A stretch of DNA of 18,802 nt from Nitrosomonas sp. UBA6494 (GTDB lineage: Bacteria; Pseudomonadota; Gammaproteobacteria; Burkholderiales; Nitrosomonadaceae), in assembly GCA_002435335.1 (NCBI GenBank), contig DJMI01000125.1, positions 14,444 through 33,245 on the forward strand. Direction: 5' to 3'. The notes under the pieces were generated by a model, which saw nothing but the letters and a program-made list of their open reading frames with translations, made no database searches and was not told where the DNA came from. This document shows, piece by piece, positions 8,019 to 17,190 of the stretch; within the stretch, counting starts at the first letter, position 1; the number at the start of each line of letters is the position of its first letter. The position numbers and the translations under genes were made by a program.

Positions 8019-10337
8019 ATGAAATTCATCCGGTATTTGATCGCCTTAATCGGTTTTATAGCTGCTTTCCCGGTATGCGCAAGCGAAGCTTTCGTGATTC
8101 AAGACATACGCGTGGAAGGTATCCAACGAACCGAGGCAGGTACGGTTTTTAGCTATTTGCCGATCAAAGTCGGTGACGTTCTCACAGAGGAAAAAGCCGC
8201 AGAAGCAATCAAGGCGCTTTATGCAACCGGTTTTTTCAAAGACGTCAAATTAAAATCAGAGGCAGGTATTTTAATCGTTGAGATTATCGAACGACCTGCC
8301 ATTGCACAGATAGTAATCAACGGTGCCAAAGAATTTGAAAAAGACAAACTGCTGGAAGGATTGAAGCAAGCCGGTATTTCGGAATCCCGCATTTTCAGTC
8401 GCTCGCTGCTGGAGCGGGCTGAATTGGAGTTAAAGCGTCAATACATCAGCCGCGGCAAATATTCGGTCAAAATTACCACAACAACGACACCGCTGGAGCG
8501 GAACCGCGTTGCGATCAATTTCGATATTACCGAAGGCCGCACGGCCCGGATCAAGCGGATCAACTTTGTCGGTAACGAAAAGTTCAGCGATAAAGAATTA
8601 CGCGGCTTGCTGGTACTGCGAAAACCGGATCTATTAAGCTGGTTCACCAAGAATGATCAATATTCCAAGCAAAAACTTTCCGCCGACTTGGAAACGCTGC
8701 GTTCACATTATTTGGATCGCGGCTATTTGGAATTCAACATCGAATCGACACAAGTCTCGATCACGCCGGATTTGCGCGACATTTACATTACCATCAACCT
8801 GACCGAAGGTGCGCAATATACCGTTTCCGATGTAAAAGTCGCCGGTGAGTTATTGGTACCCGAAGAAGAAATCCGCAAATTGATTTTGATTAAGCCCGGT
8901 GAAGTTTTTGCGCGCCAGAAATTGACTGAATCGATCAAATTAATAACAGATCGATTTGGTGACGACGGCTATGCGTTTGCCAATATCAATGCCAATCCTG
9001 AGATAGACCACGAAAAGCGGCAAGCGGGATTTACTTTTTTCATCGATCCGGGTCGTAGGGTTTACGTCAGACGCATCGAAATTTCGGGCAACGATCGCAC
9101 CAAGGACGAAGTCATTCGGCGTGAATTCCGCCAAATGGAAGGTGCTTGGCATTCTACGGAAAAAATCAATCTGTCCAAGATACGGGTTGATCGTTTAGGC
9201 TACTTCAACAGCGTCAATATAGAAACACCGGCGGTGCCGAACAAAACCGATCAAGTCGATATCAAGGTCAAAGTCGAAGAAAGGCCGACAGGCTCGATTA
9301 TGTTCGGTGCCGGTTACTCGGATCGCCAAGGTATCATATTGAACGGTTCAATTTCACAGAACAACATTTTCGGTACCGGTAACTTTTTTAGCTTGGATGT
9401 CAATACCGGTGCGATCAACAAAACCTATTCGGCATCGTTTACCAATCCTTATTTCACCGTGAACGGCATCAGCGTTGGTTTCGATATATACAAGCGCGAC
9501 TTGGATACACGACCGTTAACCCGATTCGGTGAATTTAAAACAGAAACCATGGGCGCCGGTTTGCGGTTCGGCATTCCCATTGCGGAAAACGACATCATTT
9601 CATTAGGTATTGCTGCGGAAAACACCGATATCAGCACATTTGCCAACAGCCCCAAACGCTATGTAGATTTTGTCAGGGATTTTGGGCACGCTACCAACAA
9701 TTTTCCCATTACGCTCAGTTGGGCGCGCGACCGTCGCGATAGTGCGATTTGGACGACATCCGGAACCACGCATCGATTATTTGGCGAAGTCAGCGCACCT
9801 GGCGGGGACTTGAATTATTACAAGGTCAGTTACCACCAAAAATGGTTTTATTCGTTTACCGATTGGATGACTTTAATGATCAATACCGAATTTGGCTATG
9901 GAGATGGATACAAAGGTGGTAATTTGCCGTTCTTCAAAAATTTCTTTGCCGGCGGTAATAATTCGGTGCGTGGCTACGATCTGAATTCACTGGGGCCTCG
10001 CGATGAAATCATTCCGAATTTAAACGTGACGACGCCTAATGCTTCCCGTTTTTTTGCAGTGGGTGCAAGTAAGCGCGTAGTCGGTAATGCTGAATTGATG
10101 TTTCCGCTTCCTTTCATGAAAGAAGATCGATCGCTTCGCTTCAGTGTGTTTGTAGACGGCGGTACCACTTTTAATCGATTTAATGAATTGAGCAATCTTG
10201 TGCGTTATTCGACCGGTATCGCACTAACCTGGGTTTCGCCTATGGGGCCGCTGAAAGTCAGTCTTGCGGAACCGCTTAATGACATACCTGCCGATAATTT
10301 ACAGCGTTTCCAATTCATGTTCGGCCAACAATTCTAA
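8019..10337 (+). CDS. bamA: Outer membrane protein assembly factor BamA
   Basis: The central Omp85-family subunit of the BAM complex that folds and inserts beta-barrel proteins into the outer membrane. The 772-residue precursor starts with a signal peptide (basic MKFIR, a hydrophobic stretch, cleavage near residues 21-24 after VCA). Five POTRA-like repeats follow, up to about residue 420, with recurring turns such as GNEKFSDKELR and SGNDRTKDEVIRREFRQMEG. The 16-strand barrel then begins around TGSIMFGAGYSDRQG and carries the diagnostic VRGY at 650-653 in loop 6. The chain ends in aromatic FMFGQQF, the C-terminal beta signal. It starts three bases after the rseP stop without an obvious ribosome binding site. 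Confidence 0.98.
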   Translation: MKFIRYLIALIGFIAAFPVCASEAFVIQDIRVEGIQRTEAGTVFSYLPIKVGDVLTEEKAAEAIKALYATGFFKDVKLKSEAGILIVEIIERPAIAQIVINGAKEFEKDKLLEGLKQAGISESRIFSRSLLERAELELKRQYISRGKYSVKITTTTTPLERNRVAINFDITEGRTARIKRINFVGNEKFSDKELRGLLVLRKPDLLSWFTKNDQYSKQKLSADLETLRSHYLDRGYLEFNIESTQVSITPDLRDIYITINLTEGAQYTVSDVKVAGELLVPEEEIRKLILIKPGEVFARQKLTESIKLITDRFGDDGYAFANINANPEIDHEKRQAGFTFFIDPGRRVYVRRIEISGNDRTKDEVIRREFRQMEGAWHSTEKINLSKIRVDRLGYFNSVNIETPAVPNKTDQVDIKVKVEERPTGSIMFGAGYSDRQGIILNGSISQNNIFGTGNFFSLDVNTGAINKTYSASFTNPYFTVNGISVGFDIYKRDLDTRPLTRFGEFKTETMGAGLRFGIPIAENDIISLGIAAENTDISTFANSPKRYVDFVRDFGHATNNFPITLSWARDRRDSAIWTTSGTTHRLFGEVSAPGGDLNYYKVSYHQKWFYSFTDWMTLMINTEFGYGDGYKGGNLPFFKNFFAGGNNSVRGYDLNSLGPRDEIIPNLNVTTPNASRFFAVGASKRVVGNAELMFPLPFMKEDRSLRFSVFVDGGTTFNRFNELSNLVRYSTGIALTWVSPMGPLKVSLAEPLNDIPADNLQRFQFMFGQQF

Positions 10338-10357
10338 ATTTTACTGAGAATATATCG

Positions 10358-10900
10358 GTGTTATTTTTCAAGTTGAATGATCAACGGCCATGGACATTAC
10401 TAGCCGTTTTGTTTTTCCTGGCATTAATGATAAAACCGGATGCGGTTAACGCCGGGGAAATTAAAATCGGCGTAGTGAATACCGAAAAAATTCTGCGTGA
10501 ATCAATGGCAGCCGTCAAAGCGCAAAAGAAAATCGATCAGGAATTTTTACCCCGCGACGAAGATATTAAAAAAATGGCGCTACAAGCCAAGACATTGCAA
10601 GATAAACTTGAGAAAAACGGGCAGAATCTAGCGGAAACCGAGCGGCGCAATTTGGAAAGAAATCTAGCCAATCTCAGTCGTGATTATCAGCGCGCGCAGC
10701 GGCAAATGCGCGAAGATCTCAACGTGCGTCAGAATGAAGAATACAGCTTTATTTTGGAACGTACCAATAACGCCATTCATAAAATCGCAGAAGCGGAAAA
10801 TTACGATCTGATCTTGCAATTGCAGGATTCGGTATACCGAAGCCAGCGCATTGATATTACCGATAAGGTGATGAAAATGCTCGATAATGAAAAAGAATAA
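10358..10900 (+). CDS. skp: Periplasmic chaperone Skp/OmpH
   Basis: A periplasmic trimeric chaperone that carries unfolded outer-membrane proteins to BamA, encoded immediately upstream. The start is a GTG at 10358, which gives a complete signal peptide: a charged stretch to residue 10, a hydrophobic core to 25, and cleavage after Ala32 (AVNA before GEIKIG). A later in-frame ATG would cut into the signal sequence. The mature part opens with KIGVVNTEKILRES, typical of OmpH, and continues as a long charged helical region rich in K, E, Q and R (about residues 50-120) that forms the tentacles. Length is 180 residues. In many proteobacteria lpxD follows; here fabZ does, after only 32 bp. Confidence 0.93.
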   Translation: MLFFKLNDQRPWTLLAVLFFLALMIKPDAVNAGEIKIGVVNTEKILRESMAAVKAQKKIDQEFLPRDEDIKKMALQAKTLQDKLEKNGQNLAETERRNLERNLANLSRDYQRAQRQMREDLNVRQNEEYSFILERTNNAIHKIAEAENYDLILQLQDSVYRSQRIDITDKVMKMLDNEKE

Positions 10901-10932
10901 TCAAACTATCACAGCGTTACGAGGAAAAAACA

Positions 10933-11376
10933 ATGCATGTAATGGATATTCACGAAATCTTAAAATACTTACCGCATCGCTACCCGCTGTTGCTGGTTGA
11001 TAAGGTGATTGCTCTTGAAGAGGGTAAAAACATCGTTGCATTAAAAAATGTGTCGATCAACGAACCGTTCTTCGTCGGACATTTTCCACATTTTCCGGTG
11101 ATGCCGGGCGTATTGATTGTGGAAGCCTTGGCGCAAGCTGCGGCGCTGTTGACGCTTAAAACACAAAACGCGGTCAATAAAACCGATTCGGTTTATTATT
11201 TTGTCGGTATCGACGGTGTGCGATTCAAAAAGCCCGTCATGGCCGGTGATCAATTAATTCTGAAAGTTGCGATAGAACGCGAAATCAAGGGACTGTGGAA
11301 ATATTCCGCACGCGCCGAAGTTGACGACCAACTGGTCACCGAAGCGCAATTGATGTGTACGGCAAGGCCTGTATAA
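10933..11376 (+). CDS. fabZ: 3-hydroxyacyl-[acyl-carrier-protein] dehydratase FabZ
   Basis: Dehydrates 3-hydroxyacyl-ACP to trans-2-enoyl-ACP in type II fatty acid synthesis, with a hot-dog fold. The 147-residue protein shows PHRYPLLLVD at residues 14-23 and the active-site segment GHFPHFPVMPGV with His50, then Glu64 in VEALAQAAA. GAGGAA at 10920-10925 suits the ATG at 10933; a second ATG three codons on is possible. The gene usually sits between lpxD and lpxA because FabZ competes with lipid A synthesis for the 3-hydroxymyristoyl-ACP pool. Both lpx neighbours are missing here: skp ends 32 bp upstream and rnhB starts 29 bp downstream. Confidence 0.97.
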   Translation: MHVMDIHEILKYLPHRYPLLLVDKVIALEEGKNIVALKNVSINEPFFVGHFPHFPVMPGVLIVEALAQAAALLTLKTQNAVNKTDSVYYFVGIDGVRFKKPVMAGDQLILKVAIEREIKGLWKYSARAEVDDQLVTEAQLMCTARPV

Positions 11377-11405
11377 AGCATCGATACGATCGCAGAGCCG
11401 AATAA

Positions 11406-11987
11406 TTGATTTGTTGCGGCATTGACGAAGCAGGTCGAGGACCGCTAGCAGGTCCGGTATATGCCGCATGTGTCGTTCTGAATCCCGAAAATCTCATTGA
11501 TGGTTTGGCGGATTCCAAACAATTGAGCGAGAAAAAACGCGATGCGCTTGCACTTGCGATCAAGCAGCAAGCCATCGCATGGGCAATTGCATCGGCAACG
11601 GTAGATGAAATCGATCGACTCAATATTCTGCAAGCAAGCTTGCTCGCCATGCAACGCGCTGTTGCCCAATTACCGCTGCTGCCGGATTTGGCACTGGTCG
11701 ACGGCAATCAAAGCCCACGGCTGAAATGTCCCGTGCGGACCATTATCAATGGGGACAATCTGGTTGCCGAAATTTCCGCCGCATCGATTCTGGCCAAAAC
11801 AGCCCGCGATGCTGAAATGCTGCGATTGCATCAATGCTTTCCGCAATACGGATTCGATCAACATAAAGGCTATCCGACCAAGAAACATCTGATTGCGTTA
11901 CAAACATTCGGCGCTTGCGAAATACACCGAAAAAGTTTTGCACCGGTCAAGGCGGTAAAATCAAGCTATCAAAACGATTCGGATTGA
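11406..11987 (+). CDS. rnhB: Ribonuclease HII
   Basis: Cleaves RNA in RNA-DNA hybrids and initiates removal of single misincorporated ribonucleotides. The frame opens with the diagnostic GIDEAGRGPLAGP, Asp7 and Glu8 being metal ligands; Asp99 (LVDGNQ), Asp117 (INGD) and Asp135 (KTARDAEM) supply the remaining acidic positions. ISAASILAKTARD and FPQYGFDQHKGYPTKKH are also family-typical. The start is a TTG at 11406, directly after an in-frame TAA at 11403-11405, so no earlier start exists in this frame; only a weak GAG lies upstream. The 193-residue length is normal. In E. coli rnhB follows lpxB; here it follows fabZ directly. Confidence 0.95.
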   Translation: MICCGIDEAGRGPLAGPVYAACVVLNPENLIDGLADSKQLSEKKRDALALAIKQQAIAWAIASATVDEIDRLNILQASLLAMQRAVAQLPLLPDLALVDGNQSPRLKCPVRTIINGDNLVAEISAASILAKTARDAEMLRLHQCFPQYGFDQHKGYPTKKHLIALQTFGACEIHRKSFAPVKAVKSSYQNDSD

Positions 11988-11995
11988 ACTATGCC

Positions 11996-12026
11996 AATTT
12001 TTCTTTCGTCAAACGCAAGAAAAATT
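11996..12026. terminator. AT-rich hairpin after rnhB
   Basis: AATTTTTCTT at 11996-12005 is an exact inverted match to AAGAAAAATT at 12017-12026, with a short CG/CG extension inside the loop. The 10-bp stem is nearly all A-T and ends in T on the plus strand, so it can act as a weak bidirectional terminator between rnhB and slyD. It also abuts the slyD promoter. Confidence 0.4.
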
Positions 12027-12038
12027 TAGCTTTGTGCG

Positions 12039-12044
12039 TATAAT
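12039..12044 (+). promoter_or_regulatory. -10 element of a probable slyD promoter
   Basis: A perfect TATAAT at 12039-12044 lies 37 nt before the slyD ATG, within the 93-bp rnhB-slyD gap. No good -35 is seen 16-18 nt upstream; that position falls in the right arm of the AT-rich hairpin. The ribosome binding site GAAGGA lies just before the ATG at 12081. Confidence 0.45.
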
Positions 12045-12080
12045 CCCTATTTTTAGCTCATCCAAAGAAGGAAAAACGAC

Positions 12081-12560
12081 ATGCGCGTCCAGAAAAATAC
12101 CGTGGTTTCTCTTACTTACGAATTAACTGATGCGTCGGGAAAATTACTGGAGAAAGCTGATACTCCAATTAGTTATTTACACGGCGGTTACGGCGGAATT
12201 TTTCCGCTGGTTGAGGAAGCGTTGCATGAAATGGAAGTGGGTTATTCTTGCTCCGTTTCGATGGAGCCGGAAGATACTTTCGGTGAATACGATGCCGAAT
12301 TGATTCGTATCGAACCGCGCAGTTCTTTTCCGGACAATGTAGTGATCGGCATGCACTTTGAAGGTGCTGCAGAAGATTCTGACGATTACATCCTCTATAA
12401 AGTTACCGATGTTACCGATGACAGTGTGACTGTCGATGGTAATCATCCTTTTGCCGGAATGAAGTTAAATTTTTCCTGTACTGTCACCGAAGTCCGCCCG
12501 GCAACACCGGAAGAAATTTCGCACGAACATGTCCATGGCCCTCACGGTCATCACCACTGA
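12081..12560 (+). CDS. slyD: FKBP-type peptidyl-prolyl cis-trans isomerase, SlyD-like
   Basis: A cytoplasmic prolyl isomerase and chaperone. The 159-residue protein has the split FKBP fold typical of SlyD: VVSLTYELTDASGKLLE at the N-terminus, HGGYGGIFPLVEEALHEMEVG near residues 33-53 (the LxG-x-PGLE-like turn, here FPLVEEAL), an inserted flap of about 60 residues, and NHPFAGMKLNFSCTVTEVR near 119-137. It ends in a short His-rich tail, HEHVHGPHGHHH, resembling the nickel/zinc-binding tail of E. coli SlyD but much shorter and lacking cysteines. The gene has its own promoter and converges on mutS with only nine bases between stop codons, so no room exists for a separate terminator. Confidence 0.9.
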   Translation: MRVQKNTVVSLTYELTDASGKLLEKADTPISYLHGGYGGIFPLVEEALHEMEVGYSCSVSMEPEDTFGEYDAELIRIEPRSSFPDNVVIGMHFEGAAEDSDDYILYKVTDVTDDSVTVDGNHPFAGMKLNFSCTVTEVRPATPEEISHEHVHGPHGHHH

Positions 12561-12569
12561 TAACGGCAG

Positions 12570-15173
12570 TTACTGAAGGTCGGTCGTCTCAGCCGCCTTT
12601 TTTAAACGATATAACTGCTCCAATGCTTGCCGAGGCGTCAATTCATCGGGTGACAAATCTTGCAGCATCGTAACCACCGGATGCGTGGGAATGATTATTT
12701 CTTCAGGTTCGACAGCAGGTAGAGACGCGAACAAATCCAATTGCGGGGAACGGCTGGCGCGCTCCTGTTCCAGCTTGATCAAGTGCTTTTTAGCCGATTT
12801 TATAACCGGATCGGGAACGCCTGCCAATGCCGCGACTTGTAAGCCATAGCTTTGGCTCGCTGGACCATGATTCACTTTATGCATAAATACGATACGATTT
12901 TTATGCTCTACCGCGTCCAAATGAACGTTGCGCAATTGTTTGAATTCCTCGGCAAGCAACGTCAATTCGAAATAATGTGTGGCAAACAGAGTAAGACTGC
13001 GATTCTTGGTCAATAAATGGCGTGCGATGGCAAACGCCAAAGCCAAACCATCGAAAGTTGATGTACCGCGCCCGACTTCATCCATCAACACCAAGCTGTG
13101 AGCGGTTGCGTTATGTAGAATATTGGCAGTTTCCGTCATCTCGACCATAAATGTCGAGCGCCCGCTGGCCAAATCGTCTGAAGCGCCAATCCGGGTAAAA
13201 ATTCGATCCAATAACCCCAAACGCGCTTTTGCCGCAGGCACATAGCTACCGCAATGCGCCAGTAACGCAATCAGTGCGATTTGACGCATATAGGTCGATT
13301 TTCCGCCCATGTTAGGGCCGGTAATCATCAACATTTGCGGTTTCCGCGTCAATTCTCCACCTAATTCCACATCGTTGGCGATAAAATTTTCCACTTGTCT
13401 CTCAACCACCGGATGACGGCCGCTATCGATGATCAAGCTATTTTCATCGGTAAATTGCGGCGCCGTGTAACCCAATGCTTGCGCACGCTCAGCCAACGTA
13501 CACAGTACATCGATTTCAGCAACGGCAACCGCAAGCTGCTGCAAGACAGGAATGAATTTTGACAACGCATCCAGTATTCCTTCGTACAAAAACTTTTCGC
13601 GCGCAAGGGCTCGATCCTGAGCCGATAATGCTTTGTCCTCAAAAGTTTTCAATTCCGGTGTGATATAGCGCTCAGCGCTTTTCAGCGTTTGGCGGCGACG
13701 GTAATCGGCAGGAATTTTTTCGCTATGCGCATGTGTAACTTCGATGTAAAAACCGTGCACTCGGTTGTATTCCACTTTCAGATTTGGAATTCCAGTACGC
13801 TCTTTTTCACGCAGTTCCAATTGCATCAGAAATTCGCCACAATTGTTTTGAATGGCGCGTAATTCGTCCAACTCGGCATCGTAGCCATCCGCAATCACGT
13901 TACCTTCGCGCAATACCGCACCGGGTTCCGGCAACAACGATAGACTGAGTAACGTAATCACTGCCTGATCGATCTGCAGCGCTTGAATCAATTGTCCGAT
14001 GCGCTTGCTGCTACAATCGGCGGTGGCTTGCGTGATTTCAGGCAATAGTTTTAAGCTTTCCCGCAATCCCGATAAATCTCTCGGGCGGGCCGATCTCAGC
14101 GCAATGCGCGCCGTGATCCGTTCCACATCGGCCATCTGGCGCAGCAAATGACGTACTGTCGCATGATAATTCTGTTCGGTTTTTCCGATCAAAGCGGCGA
14201 TGCTATCCAAACGGCCTTGGATGGTTTCACGATTTCGTAACGGATGATGCAGCCAAAAATGCAGCAACCGACTGCCCATATGAGTGGAACAAGTATCCAA
14301 CAGCGATAATAATGTCGGCTGCATTTCTCCGCGGATGGTTTCGGAAATTTCCAAATTCCGGCGTGTGGCGGCATCCAGTCGCACGTAAATGTTTTCGCGT
14401 TCCGCTTGCAGAGCAGCGATATGCAGTATGGCAGCGCCTTGTGTCAGACGCGCATACCCCAGCAAAGCACCGGCAGCGCTCAGCGCGACCGGCAGATCAT
14501 CGCAACCGAAACCAGATAGATCCTGCGTGCCGAATTGCTGCGACAATTTGTCGACTGCGCTAGCGTAATCAAATTGCCACGACGGCAAGCGCTTTTGCGC
14601 CCACGTTTTTCCTTGTAATTCCGATAGCGTCAGCGTATCCGGCAGCAGAATCTCCGAGGGCTGGATACGCTCTAATTCACTGAGTAAATTGTGCGGCGCT
14701 GTTTCCAATAAGCGAAATTGGCTTGCCGCCAGATTCAGCCATGCCAATCCCAGCGTCTTTTCGTGTACCCATAACGCCAATAAGATGCAATCTCGCTTGT
14801 CTTCAAGCAATGCGGCATCGGTCAGGGTTCCGGGTGTAATGATGCGGGTCACTTCACGCTTTACCGGCCCTTTGCTGGTCGCCGGATCGCCAACTTGTTC
14901 GCAAATGACCACCGATTCGCCCGCCTTGACCAGCTTTGCCAGATACTGCTCAGCGGCATGATAAGGCACCCCGGCCATTTTGATCGGCTCACCGGCGGAC
15001 GCGCCCCGGTGCGTCAGGGTAATACCCAGCAACTTAGCCGCTTTTTCCGCATCGTCATAAAATAATTCGTAAAAATCACCCATGCGATAAAACATCAGCA
15101 TATCCGGATGCTGCGCCTTGATATGCAGATATTGCTGCATCATTGGAGTATGTGTCGTTTCTTTATTTATCAT
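12570..15173 (-). CDS. mutS: DNA mismatch repair protein MutS
   Basis: Recognises base mismatches and small loops and, as an ATP-driven clamp, recruits MutL. The 867-residue protein is complete. The mismatch-reading motif FYRMGDFYELF is at the N-terminus, with Phe34 and Glu36 the wedge residues. Connector, lever and clamp regions follow; then the ATPase with Walker A GPNMGGKST at 619-627, STFMVEMTETANIL, the Walker B segment LVLMDEVGRGTSTFDG, and the switch ATHYFEL. The C-terminal helical tail of about 50 residues is present. The ATG complementary to 15171-15173 has a weak Shine-Dalgarno; a probable promoter is 15197-15225. It lies downstream of hsdM on the same strand (91-bp gap) and converges with slyD. 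Confidence 0.98.
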   Translation of the reverse strand: MINKETTHTPMMQQYLHIKAQHPDMLMFYRMGDFYELFYDDAEKAAKLLGITLTHRGASAGEPIKMAGVPYHAAEQYLAKLVKAGESVVICEQVGDPATSKGPVKREVTRIITPGTLTDAALLEDKRDCILLALWVHEKTLGLAWLNLAASQFRLLETAPHNLLSELERIQPSEILLPDTLTLSELQGKTWAQKRLPSWQFDYASAVDKLSQQFGTQDLSGFGCDDLPVALSAAGALLGYARLTQGAAILHIAALQAERENIYVRLDAATRRNLEISETIRGEMQPTLLSLLDTCSTHMGSRLLHFWLHHPLRNRETIQGRLDSIAALIGKTEQNYHATVRHLLRQMADVERITARIALRSARPRDLSGLRESLKLLPEITQATADCSSKRIGQLIQALQIDQAVITLLSLSLLPEPGAVLREGNVIADGYDAELDELRAIQNNCGEFLMQLELREKERTGIPNLKVEYNRVHGFYIEVTHAHSEKIPADYRRRQTLKSAERYITPELKTFEDKALSAQDRALAREKFLYEGILDALSKFIPVLQQLAVAVAEIDVLCTLAERAQALGYTAPQFTDENSLIIDSGRHPVVERQVENFIANDVELGGELTRKPQMLMITGPNMGGKSTYMRQIALIALLAHCGSYVPAAKARLGLLDRIFTRIGASDDLASGRSTFMVEMTETANILHNATAHSLVLMDEVGRGTSTFDGLALAFAIARHLLTKNRSLTLFATHYFELTLLAEEFKQLRNVHLDAVEHKNRIVFMHKVNHGPASQSYGLQVAALAGVPDPVIKSAKKHLIKLEQERASRSPQLDLFASLPAVEPEEIIIPTHPVVTMLQDLSPDELTPRQALEQLYRLKKAAETTDLQ

Positions 15174-15196
15174 GATGATTCTGATTAATTTACGAA

Positions 15197-15225
15197 ATTA
15201 TTCGATGCTTCTGTGTAAAAACCAA
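15197..15225 (-). promoter_or_regulatory. Probable mutS promoter
   Basis: On the minus strand TTGGTT (complement of 15220-15225) and AATAAT (complement of 15197-15202) are 17 nt apart, matching three and five of six consensus positions. Transcription would start about 17 nt before mutS. It lies in the 91-bp hsdM-mutS gap, so mutS need not depend on the restriction-modification genes. Confidence 0.45.
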
Positions 15226-15264
15226 GCTAATGGGAAACTCACACAATCCGTTCGAACAGTTGCT

Positions 15265-17190
15265 TCAAATCGGCATCTCCGACGCAGCCATCAGAGAACT
15301 TAACCGTGCCAATGCGTCAGCAACGATACGGCCCTGCGCCTCAATGTTCTCGATGATCTGCTGCGGCGTTCGGGTGTCCACATCCACCACCGCAGTCGGG
15401 TTGACGGCTTTCAGGTCAAACACGGCGGCATCTATATCAGCCGCTCGCGTTTCCAGATCCCGCGCTGCTTTTTCTTTTTCCAGAATCTGAGTGGTCAATG
15501 CCCGTAGTTCCGCGTCGGCGGCTTTGTCCTTTTTCGAGCGCTTGAGCTGTTCTTTCAAATCCACCACCGTGGCCTTGATTTGTGCCGCTTCATCGAGCAG
15601 TGGCTGCATCTCGGCACGCGCTTTGGCACGGCGGGCAGCGAAATCCACTGTCCAGGAATAACGACTTGCGCCATCGAGCTGGCCATGGTGTTGCAACATG
15701 CGAGCGTAGCTGGGGAAAGGCTTGCCAGCGTTCGCCTCGTCGCCCTGCCAATCAGTGACGAGAATGGCAGGCAAGGCAGCGTCGGCTAGCACTGAGCCAT
15801 CCGGTGCAAAGCCGAAGTGCGCCAGCGTAAGAGGCGTTTTCTTGCCGACCTTCACAAACGACAAATCGTAATACCAGATTTTTTCGGTCTTCTTACCTTT
15901 GGTGAAAAACAACAAATTAGTCTTCACGCCCGCGCCAGCGGTAGAAAATACCCCGCCCGGCAGGCTGACGATGGCCCAGAGATCACATTCATCGACCAGC
16001 TTGCGCTTGGTTTCGACAAAGGCACTTTCGTTGGTACGAAACAGCAGCCCCTCATCCAGCACGATGGCGCAAGTACCCTGGGGTGCCAGTTCACCGAGGA
16101 TGTCCTGTACAAACAGCACCTGGGTGGCGCTGGTTTCATAGGCAAAGTTCTTCTGTGCGTCCTTGCCTTCCTTACCGCCAAAGGGCGGATTGGTCAGGAT
16201 CACGTCGAAGGTTTTTGGGGCATTGTCGAACAACGCCGCATAAGTGGCGCGGCGCGTCAGCGAATTGCCGTGCCACAGGTTAGGCTGGTCGATGCCATGT
16301 AACACCAGATTGGCCAGTGCAATCGGAAACACCAGGTTCTCTTTTTCCCGACCAAAGAAGGTGTCGTGCTTGAGGGTATCGATATCCGTGCTGGTAGCGC
16401 TTTGGCCCAACTGGCGGGCGATGTGCTCGTAGGCGATGGCCAGAAAACCACCGGTACCGCAGCAGGGGTCGTATACGGTTTGGCCCAGCGAAGGATTGAC
16501 CGTATGCACCATGGCGCGGATAACTTCGCGCGGCGTGAAGAACTGGCCGCCGTCGGAATTTTTCTCACCCATTTTCAGCAATAAATCCTCATACACCTGC
16601 GACAGGGTGAAGAAGTGCTGATCGTCCACATGGTCGATGTTGATCTGGTGAACCTTGTCCAGGATGTCGCGCAGATTCGCCTCACTATCGACACGCACCT
16701 TTTCCACCGCCGTCATGGTGCGGCCCATGATACGCTGCTTGCGGCTGGCCAACGGGTTAGGCAGGCCGGTACGGGTATCGATGTCCAGGCTGTGCAGATG
16801 GGGCAGCAATTCTTTGTTGATGAACTCGAACAGCTTCCCGTCACCCGCCGCAAACAACTCTTGCCGCTTCCAGCCGAAAGGCTTACCCTCAGCCGTTTTC
16901 GGGTGCTCCGGTTTGTCGGAATACGGTGCGGCCCAATCCTGCCAACGATAGGGACTGTGCAGCGCAGACGAAAAATCTGCGCCCAATAATTCGGCCTCTT
17001 CGCGTGCCTTGGCCTCTTGTGCGTCCAAAATACGCAGAAACAGAATCCAGGTCAGCTCCGGCACATATTGCAAGGCACTGGCACAGTTGGAGCGGCGCAT
17101 CACATCGCAGATACTTTTGACGAAACTGGAGAGCGATTGCGCGGATGCAATGGATTTCGGTGTCTTTTCAGTCTTTTTCTGGCGCGCCAT
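15265..17190 (-). CDS. hsdM: Type I restriction-modification system methyltransferase subunit HsdM
   Basis: An N6-adenine DNA methyltransferase subunit that methylates the site chosen by HsdS. The protein has an N-terminal helical domain (about residues 18-150), FFTPREV near 217-223, the SAM-binding motif I DPCCGTGGF at 241-249, and the catalytic NPPF at 334-337. A C-terminal region rich in K, E and A (about 555-620) is probably a coiled coil that packs with HsdS. I chose the ATG complementary to 17188-17190 (641 residues): the frame extends upstream to 17262, but those 24 codons translate a palindrome and resemble no HsdM. The start overlaps the 3' end of the GIY-YIG frame by 23 bp. Base composition is more GC-rich than the housekeeping genes, suggesting transfer. 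Confidence 0.93.
   Translation of the reverse strand: MARQKKTEKTPKSIASAQSLSSFVKSICDVMRRSNCASALQYVPELTWILFLRILDAQEAKAREEAELLGADFSSALHSPYRWQDWAAPYSDKPEHPKTAEGKPFGWKRQELFAAGDGKLFEFINKELLPHLHSLDIDTRTGLPNPLASRKQRIMGRTMTAVEKVRVDSEANLRDILDKVHQINIDHVDDQHFFTLSQVYEDLLLKMGEKNSDGGQFFTPREVIRAMVHTVNPSLGQTVYDPCCGTGGFLAIAYEHIARQLGQSATSTDIDTLKHDTFFGREKENLVFPIALANLVLHGIDQPNLWHGNSLTRRATYAALFDNAPKTFDVILTNPPFGGKEGKDAQKNFAYETSATQVLFVQDILGELAPQGTCAIVLDEGLLFRTNESAFVETKRKLVDECDLWAIVSLPGGVFSTAGAGVKTNLLFFTKGKKTEKIWYYDLSFVKVGKKTPLTLAHFGFAPDGSVLADAALPAILVTDWQGDEANAGKPFPSYARMLQHHGQLDGASRYSWTVDFAARRAKARAEMQPLLDEAAQIKATVVDLKEQLKRSKKDKAADAELRALTTQILEKEKAARDLETRAADIDAAVFDLKAVNPTAVVDVDTRTPQQIIENIEAQGRIVADALARLSSLMAASEMPI

Noticed and set aside
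10901..10932. Possible remnant of lpxD between skp and fabZ
   Set aside because: Only 32 bp are available, containing the fabZ ribosome binding site; no lpxD similarity can be placed.
15230..15490. Plus-strand frame opening MGNSHNPFEQLLQIGISD
   Set aside because: The opening looked protein-like, but it then runs antisense to the conserved hsdM 3' end and loses any coding character.
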